64,000 nucleotides of DNA from CAZRHH01 sp964599885 (GCA_964599885.1 CAZRHH010000009.1:22632-86631), one strand, 5' to 3'; shown: positions 1 to 7,443, counted from the first letter of the stretch. A program made the numbers and translations. Notes: generated by a model not told the origin, from the sequence alone.

Positions 1-415
1 GGCCCGCGATCTGGCTCATTGGGATCAGCAGCGGCAGCGAGCCGTCGGCGAGCTGCACCGTCTCGTAGGCGATCGCGGTCACCTTCGAGCGCAGCAGCAC
101 GCGCGTCAGTTCCGGCAGCGCCGCCAGATGCAAGTACGTGAACAGCGTCTGCGCGTCGCGGATTAGCGCGTGCTCCGCCTCCAGCGGCTCCTTCACCTTC
201 ACCAGCAGATCCGCCTGCGCCCACACCTCCGACGCCGCACCGCGGATCGTCGCGCCCGAGGCCGCGTACGCCGCATCCGCACAGCCAACCCCAACGCCCG
301 CCCCCGACTCCACCAGCACGCGATGCCCCGCAGCGACGAGCGCGCCCGTCCCCTCCGGCGTCAGCCCGACCCGAAACTCCTCGTTCTTAATCTCACGAAC
401 AGTCCCAACAATCAT
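1..415 (-). CDS. ald: Alanine dehydrogenase, N-terminal part (runs off the window)
   Basis: NAD-dependent interconversion of L-alanine and pyruvate plus ammonia in the cytoplasm. About 138 N-terminal residues are present, starting MIVGTVREIKNEEFRVGLTP, the hallmark start of this family. Arg15, Lys75 (in VKVKEP) and His96 (in TYLHLA) sit where the family's pyruvate-binding and catalytic residues lie. The reading frame is open at position 1, so the Rossmann domain lies outside the window. The ATG is preceded by GAGGGG, although the spacing is very short. Lysine-forming dehydrogenases share the fold, but the N-terminal match is to alanine dehydrogenase. Confidence 0.9.
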   Translation of the reverse strand, partial: MIVGTVREIKNEEFRVGLTPEGTGALVAAGHRVLVESGAGVGVGCADAAYAASGATIRGAASEVWAQADLLVKVKEPLEAEHALIRDAQTLFTYLHLAALPELTRVLLRSKVTAIAYETVQLADGSLPLLIPMSQIAG

Positions 416-540
416 CGCCCCTCAGTATCGGCGAACCCTCGCCTCGAAGCGATATGAGGACACGGAAAAACCTACGACTGGCGCTCGCGTCCTTCCGCTC
501 CCGCCCGATGAGATCCCGTTCCGCACCCCGCGAAAAAAAG

Positions 541-570
541 CGTAGGGACAGGTCTTTAGACCTGTCCGCA
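541..570. repeat. CGTAG-led hairpin repeat, copy 1
   Basis: GGACAGGTC-TTTA-GACCTGTCC forms a perfect 9-bp stem at 546-567, led by CGTAG. The same 30 bases recur exactly at 1817-1846 and in decayed form near 60551. There is no T-tract, so it looks like a REP-type interspersed element rather than a terminator. Confidence 0.85.
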
Positions 571-630
571 CACGCACGACTCACACCCTGCCCGTCGAAT
601 TCAGCGCCATCATCGAGCGCTACCCCTGCA

Positions 631-718
631 CTCCATCCGTGCCCATCCGCGTGACTCTGTAATTCCTAAAGAAAAACCTTTGCGCTCCTCTGCGTCCTTT
701 GCGCCTTTGCGGTGAACC
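631..718. repeat. Composite quasi-periodic repeat, copy 1
   Basis: A block of CATCCGTGCCCATCCGCGTG type (631-660) is followed by AAAAACC plus imperfect units of about 9 bases ending GCGGTGAAC (671-718). It has the same order and orientation as the copies at 755-837, 1869-1935 and 2743-2812. Confidence 0.75.
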
Positions 719-754
719 GAAACTCCCGCTTCCCGCGTCCACCCTCCCTTGCCC

Positions 755-837
755 TCTATCTGCGCCCATCTGTGACATCTGTGGAAAAAAGAAAAACCTC
801 TGCGCCCTTCGCGCTCTTTGCGCCTTAGCGGTGAACC
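755..837. repeat. Composite quasi-periodic repeat, copy 2
   Basis: CATCTGTGACATCTGTGG and an A-rich tract are followed by imperfect CTTTGCGCC units ending GCGGTGAAC. The block abuts the 3' end of the fumarylacetoacetate hydrolase family gene. Confidence 0.75.
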
Positions 838-846
838 GGCGTCCCG

Positions 847-1758
847 CTACGCCCCAACCACATTCCGCAACACGCCGATCCCCGCCACCTCCGCCTCCAC
901 CACATCGCCCGGCCGCAAGAACTCCGGCGGCGTCCGCCCCACACCAACACCCGACGGCGTGCCCGTCAACAGAATGTCGCCCGGCAGCAGCGTCATCCCC
1001 GCCGACCACTCGGCGATCAGCCGCGCCACCGGAAAGATCTGCTGCCGTGTGTTCGAGCGCTGCTTCTCCGTCCCATTGACGCGCAGCGAAATGTCGAGCG
1101 TCTGCGGATCGCCGATCTCGTCGGCCGTCACCACCACCGGCCCCAACGGACAGAACCCGTCGAGCCCCTTGCCCTTGTACCACTGCCCGTGCCGCTGCTG
1201 CAGGTCGCGCGCCGTCACGTCGTTCGCGACGGTGTACCCGAACACGTATTCCAGCGCCGACGCCTCGTCGATATCGCGCCCCTCGCGTCCGATGATCACC
1301 GCCAGTTCAACTTCCCAGTCGATCGATGTGCTGACGTGCCCGTGCCACGGAATCTCATCGTCCGGCCCGATCACGCACGTCGCCGGCTTGGTGAAGAACA
1401 CCGGATACGCCGGCGGTCGCGCGCCCGCCGCCGACTTCGATTCGGCGACATGCTCGGCGTAGTTCAGCCCGACGCACACCACGTTCCGCGCCGGCCGCAC
1501 AATCGGTGCCAGCAACCGCACGTCGTCCAGCGCGCTCCCTGCCAAAGCATCGCCGCCGCCCCGCGCGATGATCGCGCGTCCCACATCCAGCGCCCGCTCA
1601 CCCGCCACGATGAACGCGACCATCTCGTCCGGCACATCGCCCAGCGACAACGCCCGCGCCGCCACCGCCACATCCGCCACCCGCTCGCCAACCACGACAC
1701 CAAGCCGCGCCGCCGCCGCCGCATCCGCGCCACGCTCCCTGTACGTCACCAACCGCAT
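847..1758 (-). CDS. Fumarylacetoacetate hydrolase family protein
   Basis: A 303-residue metal-dependent hydrolase or decarboxylase of the FAH fold, acting on 2-oxo-acid or acylpyruvate-type intermediates of aromatic or sugar-acid catabolism. It has a short N-terminal domain (residues 1-85) and the catalytic FAH domain from about 92 (NVVCVGLNYAEH). Expected metal ligands are Glu149 and Glu151 (DWEVELAVIIG) and Asp180 (ANDVTARD). A GKGLD loop follows at about 196-200, and GTPSGVG lies near the C-terminus. GGAGGGG sits about 8 bases before the ATG. The substrate cannot be told from sequence; ureidoglycolate lyase-like or 5-carboxymethyl-2-hydroxymuconate isomerase-like activities are alternatives. 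Confidence 0.88.
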   Translation of the reverse strand: MRLVTYRERGADAAAAARLGVVVGERVADVAVAARALSLGDVPDEMVAFIVAGERALDVGRAIIARGGGDALAGSALDDVRLLAPIVRPARNVVCVGLNYAEHVAESKSAAGARPPAYPVFFTKPATCVIGPDDEIPWHGHVSTSIDWEVELAVIIGREGRDIDEASALEYVFGYTVANDVTARDLQQRHGQWYKGKGLDGFCPLGPVVVTADEIGDPQTLDISLRVNGTEKQRSNTRQQIFPVARLIAEWSAGMTLLPGDILLTGTPSGVGVGRTPPEFLRPGDVVEAEVAGIGVLRNVVGA

Positions 1759-1816
1759 CGCTCACCCCTCCGCGCAATTGCGCGCCGACGATGATCAAGC
1801 GCCCTCGGATGAAAAA

Positions 1817-1846
1817 CGTAGGGACAGGTCTTTAGACCTGTCCGCA
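1817..1846. repeat. CGTAG-led hairpin repeat, copy 2
   Basis: Exact 30-base copy of 541-570. It is followed by a short tandem tract of CATCCCG units (about 1845-1862). Confidence 0.85.
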
Positions 1847-1868
1847 TCCCGCATCCCGCATCCCTATC

Positions 1869-1935
1869 GGTGCCCATCTGTGAAATCTGTGGAAAAAAGA
1901 GAAAACCTCTGTGCCTCTGTGCCTCTGTGGTGAAC
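1869..1935. repeat. Composite quasi-periodic repeat, copy 3
   Basis: CATCTGTGAAATCTGTGG and an A-rich tract, then three CCTCTGTG units ending GTGGTGAAC. This is one of the cleanest copies. A CTTCTCATCTCCCACTTTCC tract follows, so several repeat classes are stacked in one gap. Confidence 0.8.
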
Positions 1936-1992
1936 CCGGCGCGCCGCGGTCGCGACCCCCACTTCTCATCTCCCACTTTCCACATCCCCAGA

Positions 1993-2562
1993 TCAGTACC
2001 ACGAACGATCGATGATCAGCCCCGCATGATGGCTCAGCACCGACAACACCGCCCGGTCCGCATCGCCAAACGCACCGCCGCGCTTGCGGTCCGTCACATA
2101 CAACGCGCCCACAATCCCCTCGGCGCCGAACACCGGCAGCCCCAGCAGTTCCTGCATCGGCGGATGCTTCGGCGGGAACCCGAACGCCTTCTCGTGCTGC
2201 GACACATCCGTCAGATGCACCGGCAGCCCGTCCTGCCGCATGTTGCCGAGCGGCCCGTGCCCCTGCGGCGGCCCCTTCAGCAGCGCCAGTTGCCTCGCGT
2301 CCATCCCGCTGACGATGAACCCCTCGACGTAATCGTCGCCGCCCGTCACCGCCAGCGCCCCGAACGTCGCGTCCGTCATCTCGCGCGCCACATCGACGAC
2401 ATGCTGCAGCGCATCGTGCGGCGTCTTCGGCGGCGACTTCCGGTTTCGGTCCGCCAGCTTCCGCAGCGCCCGATACTCCGGATCGCGCTCCGCCAGCAAC
2501 CCCCGCCGAGGCGCCGCCGCCTCCACCCGCTCCGCCAGCTCCCGCTGCGCCTCAACACTCAT
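1993..2562 (-). CDS. GAF-domain protein (DevS/DosS-type GAF)
   Basis: 189 residues from the internal ATG at 2562 (MSVEAQRELAERVEAA); an upstream in-frame extension is arginine-rich and unlikely. A short charged, probably helical N-terminus is followed by one GAF domain (about 45-185). The stretches GPLGNMRQDGLPVHLTDVS, GFPPKHPPM and GALYVTDRKRGGAF match the GAF signature of DevS/DosS-like redox or gas sensor kinases. No kinase or output domain is attached, so it is a stand-alone sensor or ligand-binding protein. No haem ligand can be assigned with confidence. Confidence 0.75.
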   Translation of the reverse strand: MSVEAQRELAERVEAAAPRRGLLAERDPEYRALRKLADRNRKSPPKTPHDALQHVVDVAREMTDATFGALAVTGGDDYVEGFIVSGMDARQLALLKGPPQGHGPLGNMRQDGLPVHLTDVSQHEKAFGFPPKHPPMQELLGLPVFGAEGIVGALYVTDRKRGGAFGDADRAVLSVLSHHAGLIIDRSWY

Positions 2563-2636
2563 CGAACGTTCCGTTTCGCACCGTAGCCCTCGCGACCGTT
2601 CTGCACGCACACCGACCCACCGCACACCCCTCCGTA

Positions 2637-2657
2637 GCGCGGGCTTTCAGCCCGCGC
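2637..2657. repeat. CGTAG-led hairpin repeat, GCGCGGGCT arms
   Basis: GCGCGGGCT-TTC-AGCCCGCGC, a perfect 9-bp stem preceded by CCGTA (2632-2636). It has the same architecture as 541-570 but different arms. Confidence 0.8.
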
Positions 2658-2742
2658 GATCGCCGTCCCGGTGACTATCAACAAGCCCGGCGGGGGGGTG
2701 AGGCCGCCCCGTGCAACTCACAACACACCAAACCACTCCCGA

Positions 2743-2812
2743 AAAAATCTGTGCCATCTGTGACATCTGTGGAAAAAGAAAGCCCTCTGTGCCTCTGTGC
2801 CTCTGTGGTGAA
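2743..2812. repeat. Composite quasi-periodic repeat, copy 4
   Basis: CTGTGCCATCTGTGACATCT, GTGG and an A-rich tract, then three CCTCTGTG units ending GTGGTGAA. It ends at the stop codon of the alpha/beta hydrolase at 2815. Confidence 0.8.
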
Positions 2813-2814
2813 AT

Positions 2815-3852
2815 TCAAGCGCGGCCTACCGATCGTTGCCTCGTTTCGAGCACCCCCGCCACAAACGTCGTGATCGGCGGCACCACCAACTGCGCCGCCA
2901 CGTCAGAATGCCCGCTCCCCGCGAACGTCACCCACGTCTTCGGCTCCGGCGCCGCCTCGAACACCTCCTGCCCCATCGATGCCGGCACCGTCGTGTCCGC
3001 GTCGCCGTGCATCACCAGCAGCGGACAGCGCAGACGCCGGATCCGCGACAGCGTGTCGAAGTTCGTCAGCGGCAACCACGGCGCGAACGCAAACAGCCGC
3101 CGCAGCCGAGGATGCCGCTCCACCGCCATCGCCCGGATCGACGTGAACGGCGCCCGCAAGATCAGCCCCGCCGGCGGCTCCCGCAGCGCCAGCTCCGTCG
3201 CGATCCCCGTCCCCAGCGAGAAGCCGTAATAGAAGATCGAAGCTGGCTCGACGTCCGCCCGCTGATGCAGCCACCCCAGCGCCGCCGCCGAATCGAGCAC
3301 CGTGCCCTCCTCCGTCGGCGTGCCCCCGCTCCGCCCGTACCCGCGCCCGGCCCTCCGCCCGTACCCCCGATAGTCGAACACAAAGAAGTTCGCCTCAATC
3401 CCCGACAGAAACTCATAAAACGCCGTAGCCCGCTCCGCCGTCACCCACATATCGCTCGCGTTGTAACTCGTCCCATGCATGAAAAGAATCGTCGGCGCCA
3501 CCCCCGGCCGTCCGCCATCGCCCGCTCCAACCGCCTGCGTCGAAGCTCCGTCGAACTCCCCTACAGCACCCTCCGTGCCTCTGTGCCTCTGTGGTGACCC
3601 GTCCCCCGCACCTCTCACCTCCCACCTCTCACCGCCCAGGCCAGCGGCCGGAAACCACCACCCCTGCAACTCCAGCCCGTCCGGCGTGAAGATCGACGCC
3701 TCCTCATACGGCCACCCGACCGCATCCGGCGGCTCCTCGTGCCACGACCCCGTATAAAACACCCGCGGCCGGATCACCCGCTCCGACGCGATCGTCAAAG
3801 CCACCCCCGGCGCCGAAAGCGCCGCCGCCACCCCAAGCATCTTCCGTATCAT
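2815..3852 (-). CDS. Alpha/beta hydrolase with in-frame repeat insertion
   Basis: A serine hydrolase of about 345 residues with a hydrophobic N-terminus (signal or anchor, residues 2-20). Catalytic triad candidates are Ser in GFSLG, Asp in MHGDADTTVP and His in GSGHSD; ILFMHGTSYN gives the oxyanion region. Two in-frame expansions are visible. The first is an unstructured segment, residues about 72-112, between GWWFPAAG and PTILFMHG; it translates interspersed repeats at 3570-3633 (GSPQRHRGTEG). The second is an eight-codon duplication that turns a normal DYRGYGRSGGTP into GYGRRAGRGYGRS. The start ATG overlaps the stop of the upstream GHKL gene (TGATG); a GTG one codon earlier is possible. The substrate is unknown. 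Confidence 0.8.
   Translation of the reverse strand: MIRKMLGVAAALSAPGVALTIASERVIRPRVFYTGSWHEEPPDAVGWPYEEASIFTPDGLELQGWWFPAAGLGGERWEVRGAGDGSPQRHRGTEGAVGEFDGASTQAVGAGDGGRPGVAPTILFMHGTSYNASDMWVTAERATAFYEFLSGIEANFFVFDYRGYGRRAGRGYGRSGGTPTEEGTVLDSAAALGWLHQRADVEPASIFYYGFSLGTGIATELALREPPAGLILRAPFTSIRAMAVERHPRLRRLFAFAPWLPLTNFDTLSRIRRLRCPLLVMHGDADTTVPASMGQEVFEAAPEPKTWVTFAGSGHSDVAAQLVVPPITTFVAGVLETRQRSVGRA
3329..3366. repeat. 24-bp tandem duplication inside the hydrolase gene
   Basis: CTCCGCCCGTACCC occurs at 3329-3342 and 3353-3366. The 24-bp offset equals eight codons and preserves the frame. Confidence 0.75.
3570..3633. repeat. Interspersed repeats embedded in a coding sequence
   Basis: CCGTGCCTCTGTGCCTCTGT and GGTGA (3570-3597) plus CCTCTCACCTCCCACCTCTC (within 3609-3633), both the same as intergenic copies elsewhere. 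Here they lie within the alpha/beta hydrolase open frame. Confidence 0.85.
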
Positions 3853-6155
3853 CACAGGTTCTCTTCAAAGCGTGGATCCCGATCATGATGGCCATTTGGG
3901 TTGCCCTTCGGCGAGCCGGCGATTGTCGGCGGCACCCCTAGCATCAGCGCATGGAGCTTAGGCAGGATCTTCGCCAAGCGAGAATAGTGCTCGATGTAGA
4001 AGGCGTCGGCATCTGGCCTCTCATCCTGTGTTCGCAACGCATCGACTCTGCGCCCGATCTCGCGGCACACGTTGTCCGCGACGATCTCTGCCATCAATGC
4101 CTTTACCCACGGCGTCTCCTGCCCCGGAAAGGCCGGCGGGTCTCCCAAGTACCGCCTCAAAGCTGTATGCCGACCCATGATCTGTAGGACCTTGACGATC
4201 TCTCCCGCCCCATTGGCAACGTCTTTCCACAGGGCGCGGTAAATGCCGCCGTCCTCATCAACCAGTTCGAACCTCAAAGATGGGCCCTCGCCGTCCGGCG
4301 AGACCAACGCGTGACATTGCGCCGCGTCCCCGTCGATCCGTGCCTCGATTTTCGACTCCGCTCCTAAAACGCGGGCGTCCAAACGAGCTTCGGCGCGGAG
4401 CCAATTGTTAGTCGGGTCGCGCATTAGAGCGACCGTCGTCGTGAGTACAGCGATCCCAGCGTTGTCGCTCGTAATCTTGGCTAGGATCCCTTCGGGGAAC
4501 ATATCCAGCGGAGCGCGGAGTACGATCGTCTTCTTCTTCATCCATCCGATCCTGTAACGCCCGCGCTCGAATTCAAGGGTGGTGGGAAGCTCCGGAGGAG
4601 GCGGGAGGGATTTCTCCTCATGGACTTCAACTATCGCCTCGGCAGCGCGGCCCTCGACCTCACACTGGAGCAGCGTCACGTCCGGGAGAAGCGGGCGCAA
4701 ACGGAGCTGCCCAACCATCACGTCATCGCGTTTCTTGTGAGGCACGAGCAGTATTTCACCGCCGTCGACGAGTTCAACGACGCCCTCCGGATCGACGAAG
4801 ACGCTCACTCTCGGGGCGCTAGATAGCCCCTCTCGCTTGGCCAATACGGTCAGCGTCTTTAGCTGGTCGAGGTAGCAAACGGCGTCACTCGGAACGATAG
4901 CAAGAGGTTCTACCTCCTTGCCGCCGTTTCCCCCGCCCGGAGGTAGCACGTCCGCGTCCGCGTCACGCAGCTCGTCATCCATAAACCGGGCGACCTCGCG
5001 CGCGAGCCTGTCGAGACTCCGCCGAGTTTGCTCATTCTCCATACGCGATGCTTCGCGGCGGATGCGCTCTTCTTCCTCGCTAACAACATCCTCCAGGACA
5101 ACATCAACGGCGTGTTTGAGTGCCGCGTAAAAGGGGTGCTCGCCCTGCAATCCATCGCGTGATCTTGTGATGATGGGCATCGGGTTCAACGCCGTTGCTG
5201 GGAGTCCCCGATCCCTGCGATCATCGTATTCCCTCGCAATGACATCGATGTAGGGGCACTCGACGCGACCCTGAATGAACGATGCGTATGGATTGGACTC
5301 AAAAGAAAACAGCGTGTTCTCGTAGATCGCGCGCTGACCCTTTAGCAATAATCCGCAGGGGCGGAAGGGATCGGTCGTGGCCTTGTCACAACGTTCGGGT
5401 AAGCGACCAACAACTACCCTCGCCGAGGCTCCTGGGTACTCCGGGATGTCAACGACAATCGAGCGGAGGGGAACGGATGTTGGCGGTGCGAACCGTAGTC
5501 GGTCGCTCTCTTTAGAGTTAAGGTTGAACAGGACAATCTCTCGGTTTGGGTCGGCCATGATATCGCGCAACTGAAAGTGCTTTGAGAGCCGCTCCATAAG
5601 TGTCCCGTGGTTTGGGCATCGGATCCGGGTACCCACAAGTACCGTCGCAGCGGTTCCGTTTCCTCGAGCGATCCCCAGGCGATCGCGATCATCGGTTGTC
5701 GCTTTGCGCGATTTCTTCAGCGCGCTGTACGTGCCATTCGACAGCAGTTTCAAGTAAGCGTATTGGTTTTCACAGATCGACTCATAGGTCGTTGGCCCGA
5801 ATGCGGATACGTCTTTGGCACCTCTCCCGAGGTTCCCGCGGACGGCGCGGCCTTCCTCGAAACCTGAAACGCGTTCCGCAAGTTTCACGATCTTCGCGAC
5901 GAGGACATCTTGTGTCATGCCGCTCGCGCGATCCTTTACAATGACCCGCCAGTCAGAGTTCTTCCGGTGTTCTACCTCGATTCGGATCTTCCCGATTCCG
6001 CCACCGTTGCGCGCGTACGCGTCATCCGCGTTGGTGATCAGCTCGATCAATCCTCGTACGATGTCTCCGCGCATGGCATCGTGGGTATCCTGCTGGAATG
6101 CCCGATCCGTGTACTCCACGTGGCCACTGACCATCTGATCCGAAGCGAGTGTCAT
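3852..6155 (-). CDS. GHKL-type (MORC/Hsp90-like) ATPase of a three-gene cassette
   Basis: 767 residues. The ATG at 6155 is fixed by a 4-base ATGA overlap with the gene upstream. The N-terminal 130 residues form a GHKL ATPase: N-box ELITNADDAYARN (38-50; Asn42, Asp45), a variant G1 box DRASGM (75-80; usual form DxGxGM) and a glycine-rich lid GNLGRGAKDVSAFG (107-120). A second, transducer-like region follows. Residues about 350-420 are charged, probably coiled coil (EEEERIRREASRMENEQTRR), then a beta-rich C-terminal half with no family I recognise. No nuclease motif is visible. G+C is clearly lower than in the flanks. GHKL ATPases of the MORC, MutL and Hsp90 groups act as ATP-driven clamps. A defence or DNA-associated role is inference. 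Confidence 0.7.
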   Translation of the reverse strand: MTLASDQMVSGHVEYTDRAFQQDTHDAMRGDIVRGLIELITNADDAYARNGGGIGKIRIEVEHRKNSDWRVIVKDRASGMTQDVLVAKIVKLAERVSGFEEGRAVRGNLGRGAKDVSAFGPTTYESICENQYAYLKLLSNGTYSALKKSRKATTDDRDRLGIARGNGTAATVLVGTRIRCPNHGTLMERLSKHFQLRDIMADPNREIVLFNLNSKESDRLRFAPPTSVPLRSIVVDIPEYPGASARVVVGRLPERCDKATTDPFRPCGLLLKGQRAIYENTLFSFESNPYASFIQGRVECPYIDVIAREYDDRRDRGLPATALNPMPIITRSRDGLQGEHPFYAALKHAVDVVLEDVVSEEEERIRREASRMENEQTRRSLDRLAREVARFMDDELRDADADVLPPGGGNGGKEVEPLAIVPSDAVCYLDQLKTLTVLAKREGLSSAPRVSVFVDPEGVVELVDGGEILLVPHKKRDDVMVGQLRLRPLLPDVTLLQCEVEGRAAEAIVEVHEEKSLPPPPELPTTLEFERGRYRIGWMKKKTIVLRAPLDMFPEGILAKITSDNAGIAVLTTTVALMRDPTNNWLRAEARLDARVLGAESKIEARIDGDAAQCHALVSPDGEGPSLRFELVDEDGGIYRALWKDVANGAGEIVKVLQIMGRHTALRRYLGDPPAFPGQETPWVKALMAEIVADNVCREIGRRVDALRTQDERPDADAFYIEHYSRLAKILPKLHALMLGVPPTIAGSPKGNPNGHHDRDPRFEENL

Positions 6156-6775
6156 GCGGCCCCCTCTGCGAACCATTCCGGGTGGCTCTGCTCGATGTAC
6201 TCGAGCAACTCGATAATGTCTGTCCGCTCGTTGTCCGCCGCTGCCGACCGGAGCGTCGCCATACGCTGTCGCCAAACGTCACGCGGGCTGTCCGGCGCGC
6301 ACTTCAACAACACGGCTGCTTCAAGCCTCCCAAGTTGCCTGTTCCGATCGCCTGCCAAGTACGCTGCCGCCCATGGGTGCTGAGACGCTTCGGCGACAAC
6401 CTTGAAGCTCGGGCGGCGTGTTTTCGGGGCGCGGGTCTCTTTCGCGGCCAGTCGCTCAAAGGAAGGTAGTCGACTACGAATCCACTCGACGCCCTCAGCC
6501 GATAGCTGTCGTCCCAGGCCATTTGGTGTCTTCATCATGAGGTCGCCGCGCCCGTTCTCAATGTGTCCAACCGCGGCCCATCCGGTTCGGTCGCTCGGGT
6601 ATTCAAGCTTCTTCCAGCCGAATCGAGTCGGGGACAGTCGCCAGCACTCTTGTACGACCTCTTCGACGTTCACGTATTGCCCGGCTCCTCCGAGGCGATA
6701 GAGCGCGTACAGGAAGATGTCCTGGTTGTTCAGTTCGCTTGGGTTGGGTGCTCCCGCTGGTCTCTTACGTCCCAT
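6152..6775 (-). CDS. Winged-helix-like protein of the GHKL cassette
   Basis: 207 residues. Residues about 15-100 (NNQDIFLYALYRLGGAGQYV, then SPTRFGW and LSAEGVEWI) look like a winged helix-turn-helix of the kind seen beside restriction and defence ATPases. A basic linker (KETRAPKTRR) leads to a helical C-terminus (about 125-200) with no recognised domain. The ATG overlaps the upstream HARE-HTH gene by 11 bp, and the stop overlaps the ATPase start, so the three are translationally coupled. A likely role is substrate or DNA recognition for the ATPase. This is inference from context. Confidence 0.6.
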   Translation of the reverse strand: MGRKRPAGAPNPSELNNQDIFLYALYRLGGAGQYVNVEEVVQECWRLSPTRFGWKKLEYPSDRTGWAAVGHIENGRGDLMMKTPNGLGRQLSAEGVEWIRSRLPSFERLAAKETRAPKTRRPSFKVVAEASQHPWAAAYLAGDRNRQLGRLEAAVLLKCAPDSPRDVWRQRMATLRSAAADNERTDIIELLEYIEQSHPEWFAEGAA

Positions 6776-7199
6776 TCTTCTGCTTCAAGCTATACGTGCC
6801 TCGGGTCTTTCTAGCGAAGACTTCCGGCGCGCGCCGGAGGTGTACGATGACATTTGCGTCGGTTCCCTTCCCGGGGATCGCCACGCCGCGCTCGACGAGC
6901 GCAGTTCGTATGTCTCTGATGTGCATCGACCCATGCTCCTCCAAGATCTCCCTAACAGCCATCTGGATCTGGCTCCCGCTATTACCCGTTGTAAGGGCGC
7001 CCTTGCCGTTCTCCGCTACAGGCGACTGCGTGGGCGCCAGCGGTGTAGCAGATTCGACATCGATCAAGCGGCGAACGAGCTCCAATTTCTGTATTAGCTG
7101 CTCCCTTCGGTTCAGGAGCGGTTCGAGCTCTCGCCCGACCCCTTCCTTCTCAAGGTCAAGCTCGGCCTCCCACCTCTTCAGTTCGTCTAGCCTGGCCAT
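6765..7199 (-). CDS. Coiled-coil protein with C-terminal HARE-HTH domain
   Basis: 144 residues. Residues 1-50 are a strongly charged coiled coil (MARLDELKRWEAELDLEKEG onward). A Pro/Ser/Thr linker follows (52-70). Residues about 78-140 (AVREILEEHGSMHIRDIRTA, then IPGKGTDANVIVHLRR and GTYSL) match the HARE-HTH winged helix, known from restriction endonucleases, ASXL proteins and RNA polymerase delta. It is the first gene of the cassette, with AAGGGG eight bases before the ATG and a good promoter upstream. It probably binds DNA and dimerises through the coil. Confidence 0.7.
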   Translation of the reverse strand: MARLDELKRWEAELDLEKEGVGRELEPLLNRREQLIQKLELVRRLIDVESATPLAPTQSPVAENGKGALTTGNSGSQIQMAVREILEEHGSMHIRDIRTALVERGVAIPGKGTDANVIVHLRRAPEVFARKTRGTYSLKQKNGT

Positions 7200-7240
7200 G
7201 GCTTGCGCCCCTTTTGGTGTAGCTACGCTGTAAGTACAGG

Positions 7241-7269
7241 AATATACAACCCAGTGCGAAGAAGATCAA
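7241..7269 (-). promoter_or_regulatory. Sigma-70-type promoter of the GHKL cassette
   Basis: Reading the minus strand: -35 TTGATC (7264-7269), a 17-bp spacer, -10 TATATT (7241-7246). The predicted transcript starts about 35 bases before the ATG at 7199. It lies in an AT-rich patch unlike the flanks. Confidence 0.65.
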
Positions 7270-7312
7270 GACCTGCTTAGTCAAGGGGCAGCGCGGTCCC
7301 CGTGGCTTTGTT

Positions 7313-7340
7313 CCCGCCTCCCGCCTCCCACCTCCCACAG
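7313..7340. repeat. CCTCCCACCTCCCAC tract
   Basis: CCCGCCTCCCGCCTCCCACC with a period of about 7. It is the same class as the tracts at 3609-3633 and, in reverse, 24891-24920. Confidence 0.65.
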
Positions 7341-7402
7341 CCCCAGTGACCCCAACCCCTACGACATCCCGCCCCACCTCCCCTATCCTCCTCCCCTCGA
7401 CA

Positions 7403-7443
7403 GTCCATCCGTGCCCATCTGCGACATCCGTGGAGGGAAAAAG
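7403..7443 (+). repeat. CATCTGTGG-class repeat that supplies a ribosome-binding site
   Basis: CCATCTGCGACATCCGTGG corresponds to the first half of the composite repeat (compare 755-790). Here its A-rich end reads GGAGGGAAAAAG, which places GGAGGG six bases before the ATG at 7444. Confidence 0.65.

Larger units (their letters stand above)
416..846. other. Gene-free 430-bp tract filled with interspersed repeats
   Basis: No credible gene lies here. The tract holds a perfect hairpin (546-567) and two copies of the composite CATCTGTGG/CCTCTGTG repeat (631-718 and 755-837), with a short CCCGCTTCCCGCG tract between them. Open frames across it translate to compositional noise such as KAQRARRAQR and are repeat read-through. 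Confidence 0.75.

Noticed and set aside
541..570. Hairpin as a transcription terminator
   Set aside because: No T-tract, identical copies at other sites unrelated to gene ends, and a conserved leader make a repeat element more likely.
620..1183. Minus-strand frame reading KAQRARRAQRFFFF-type peptides
   Set aside because: Read-through of interspersed repeats overlapping the real hydrolase gene in another frame.
6156..6275. 40-residue N-terminal extension of the GHKL protein
   Set aside because: The ATGA overlap with the preceding gene and the coding frame of that gene fix the start at 6155.
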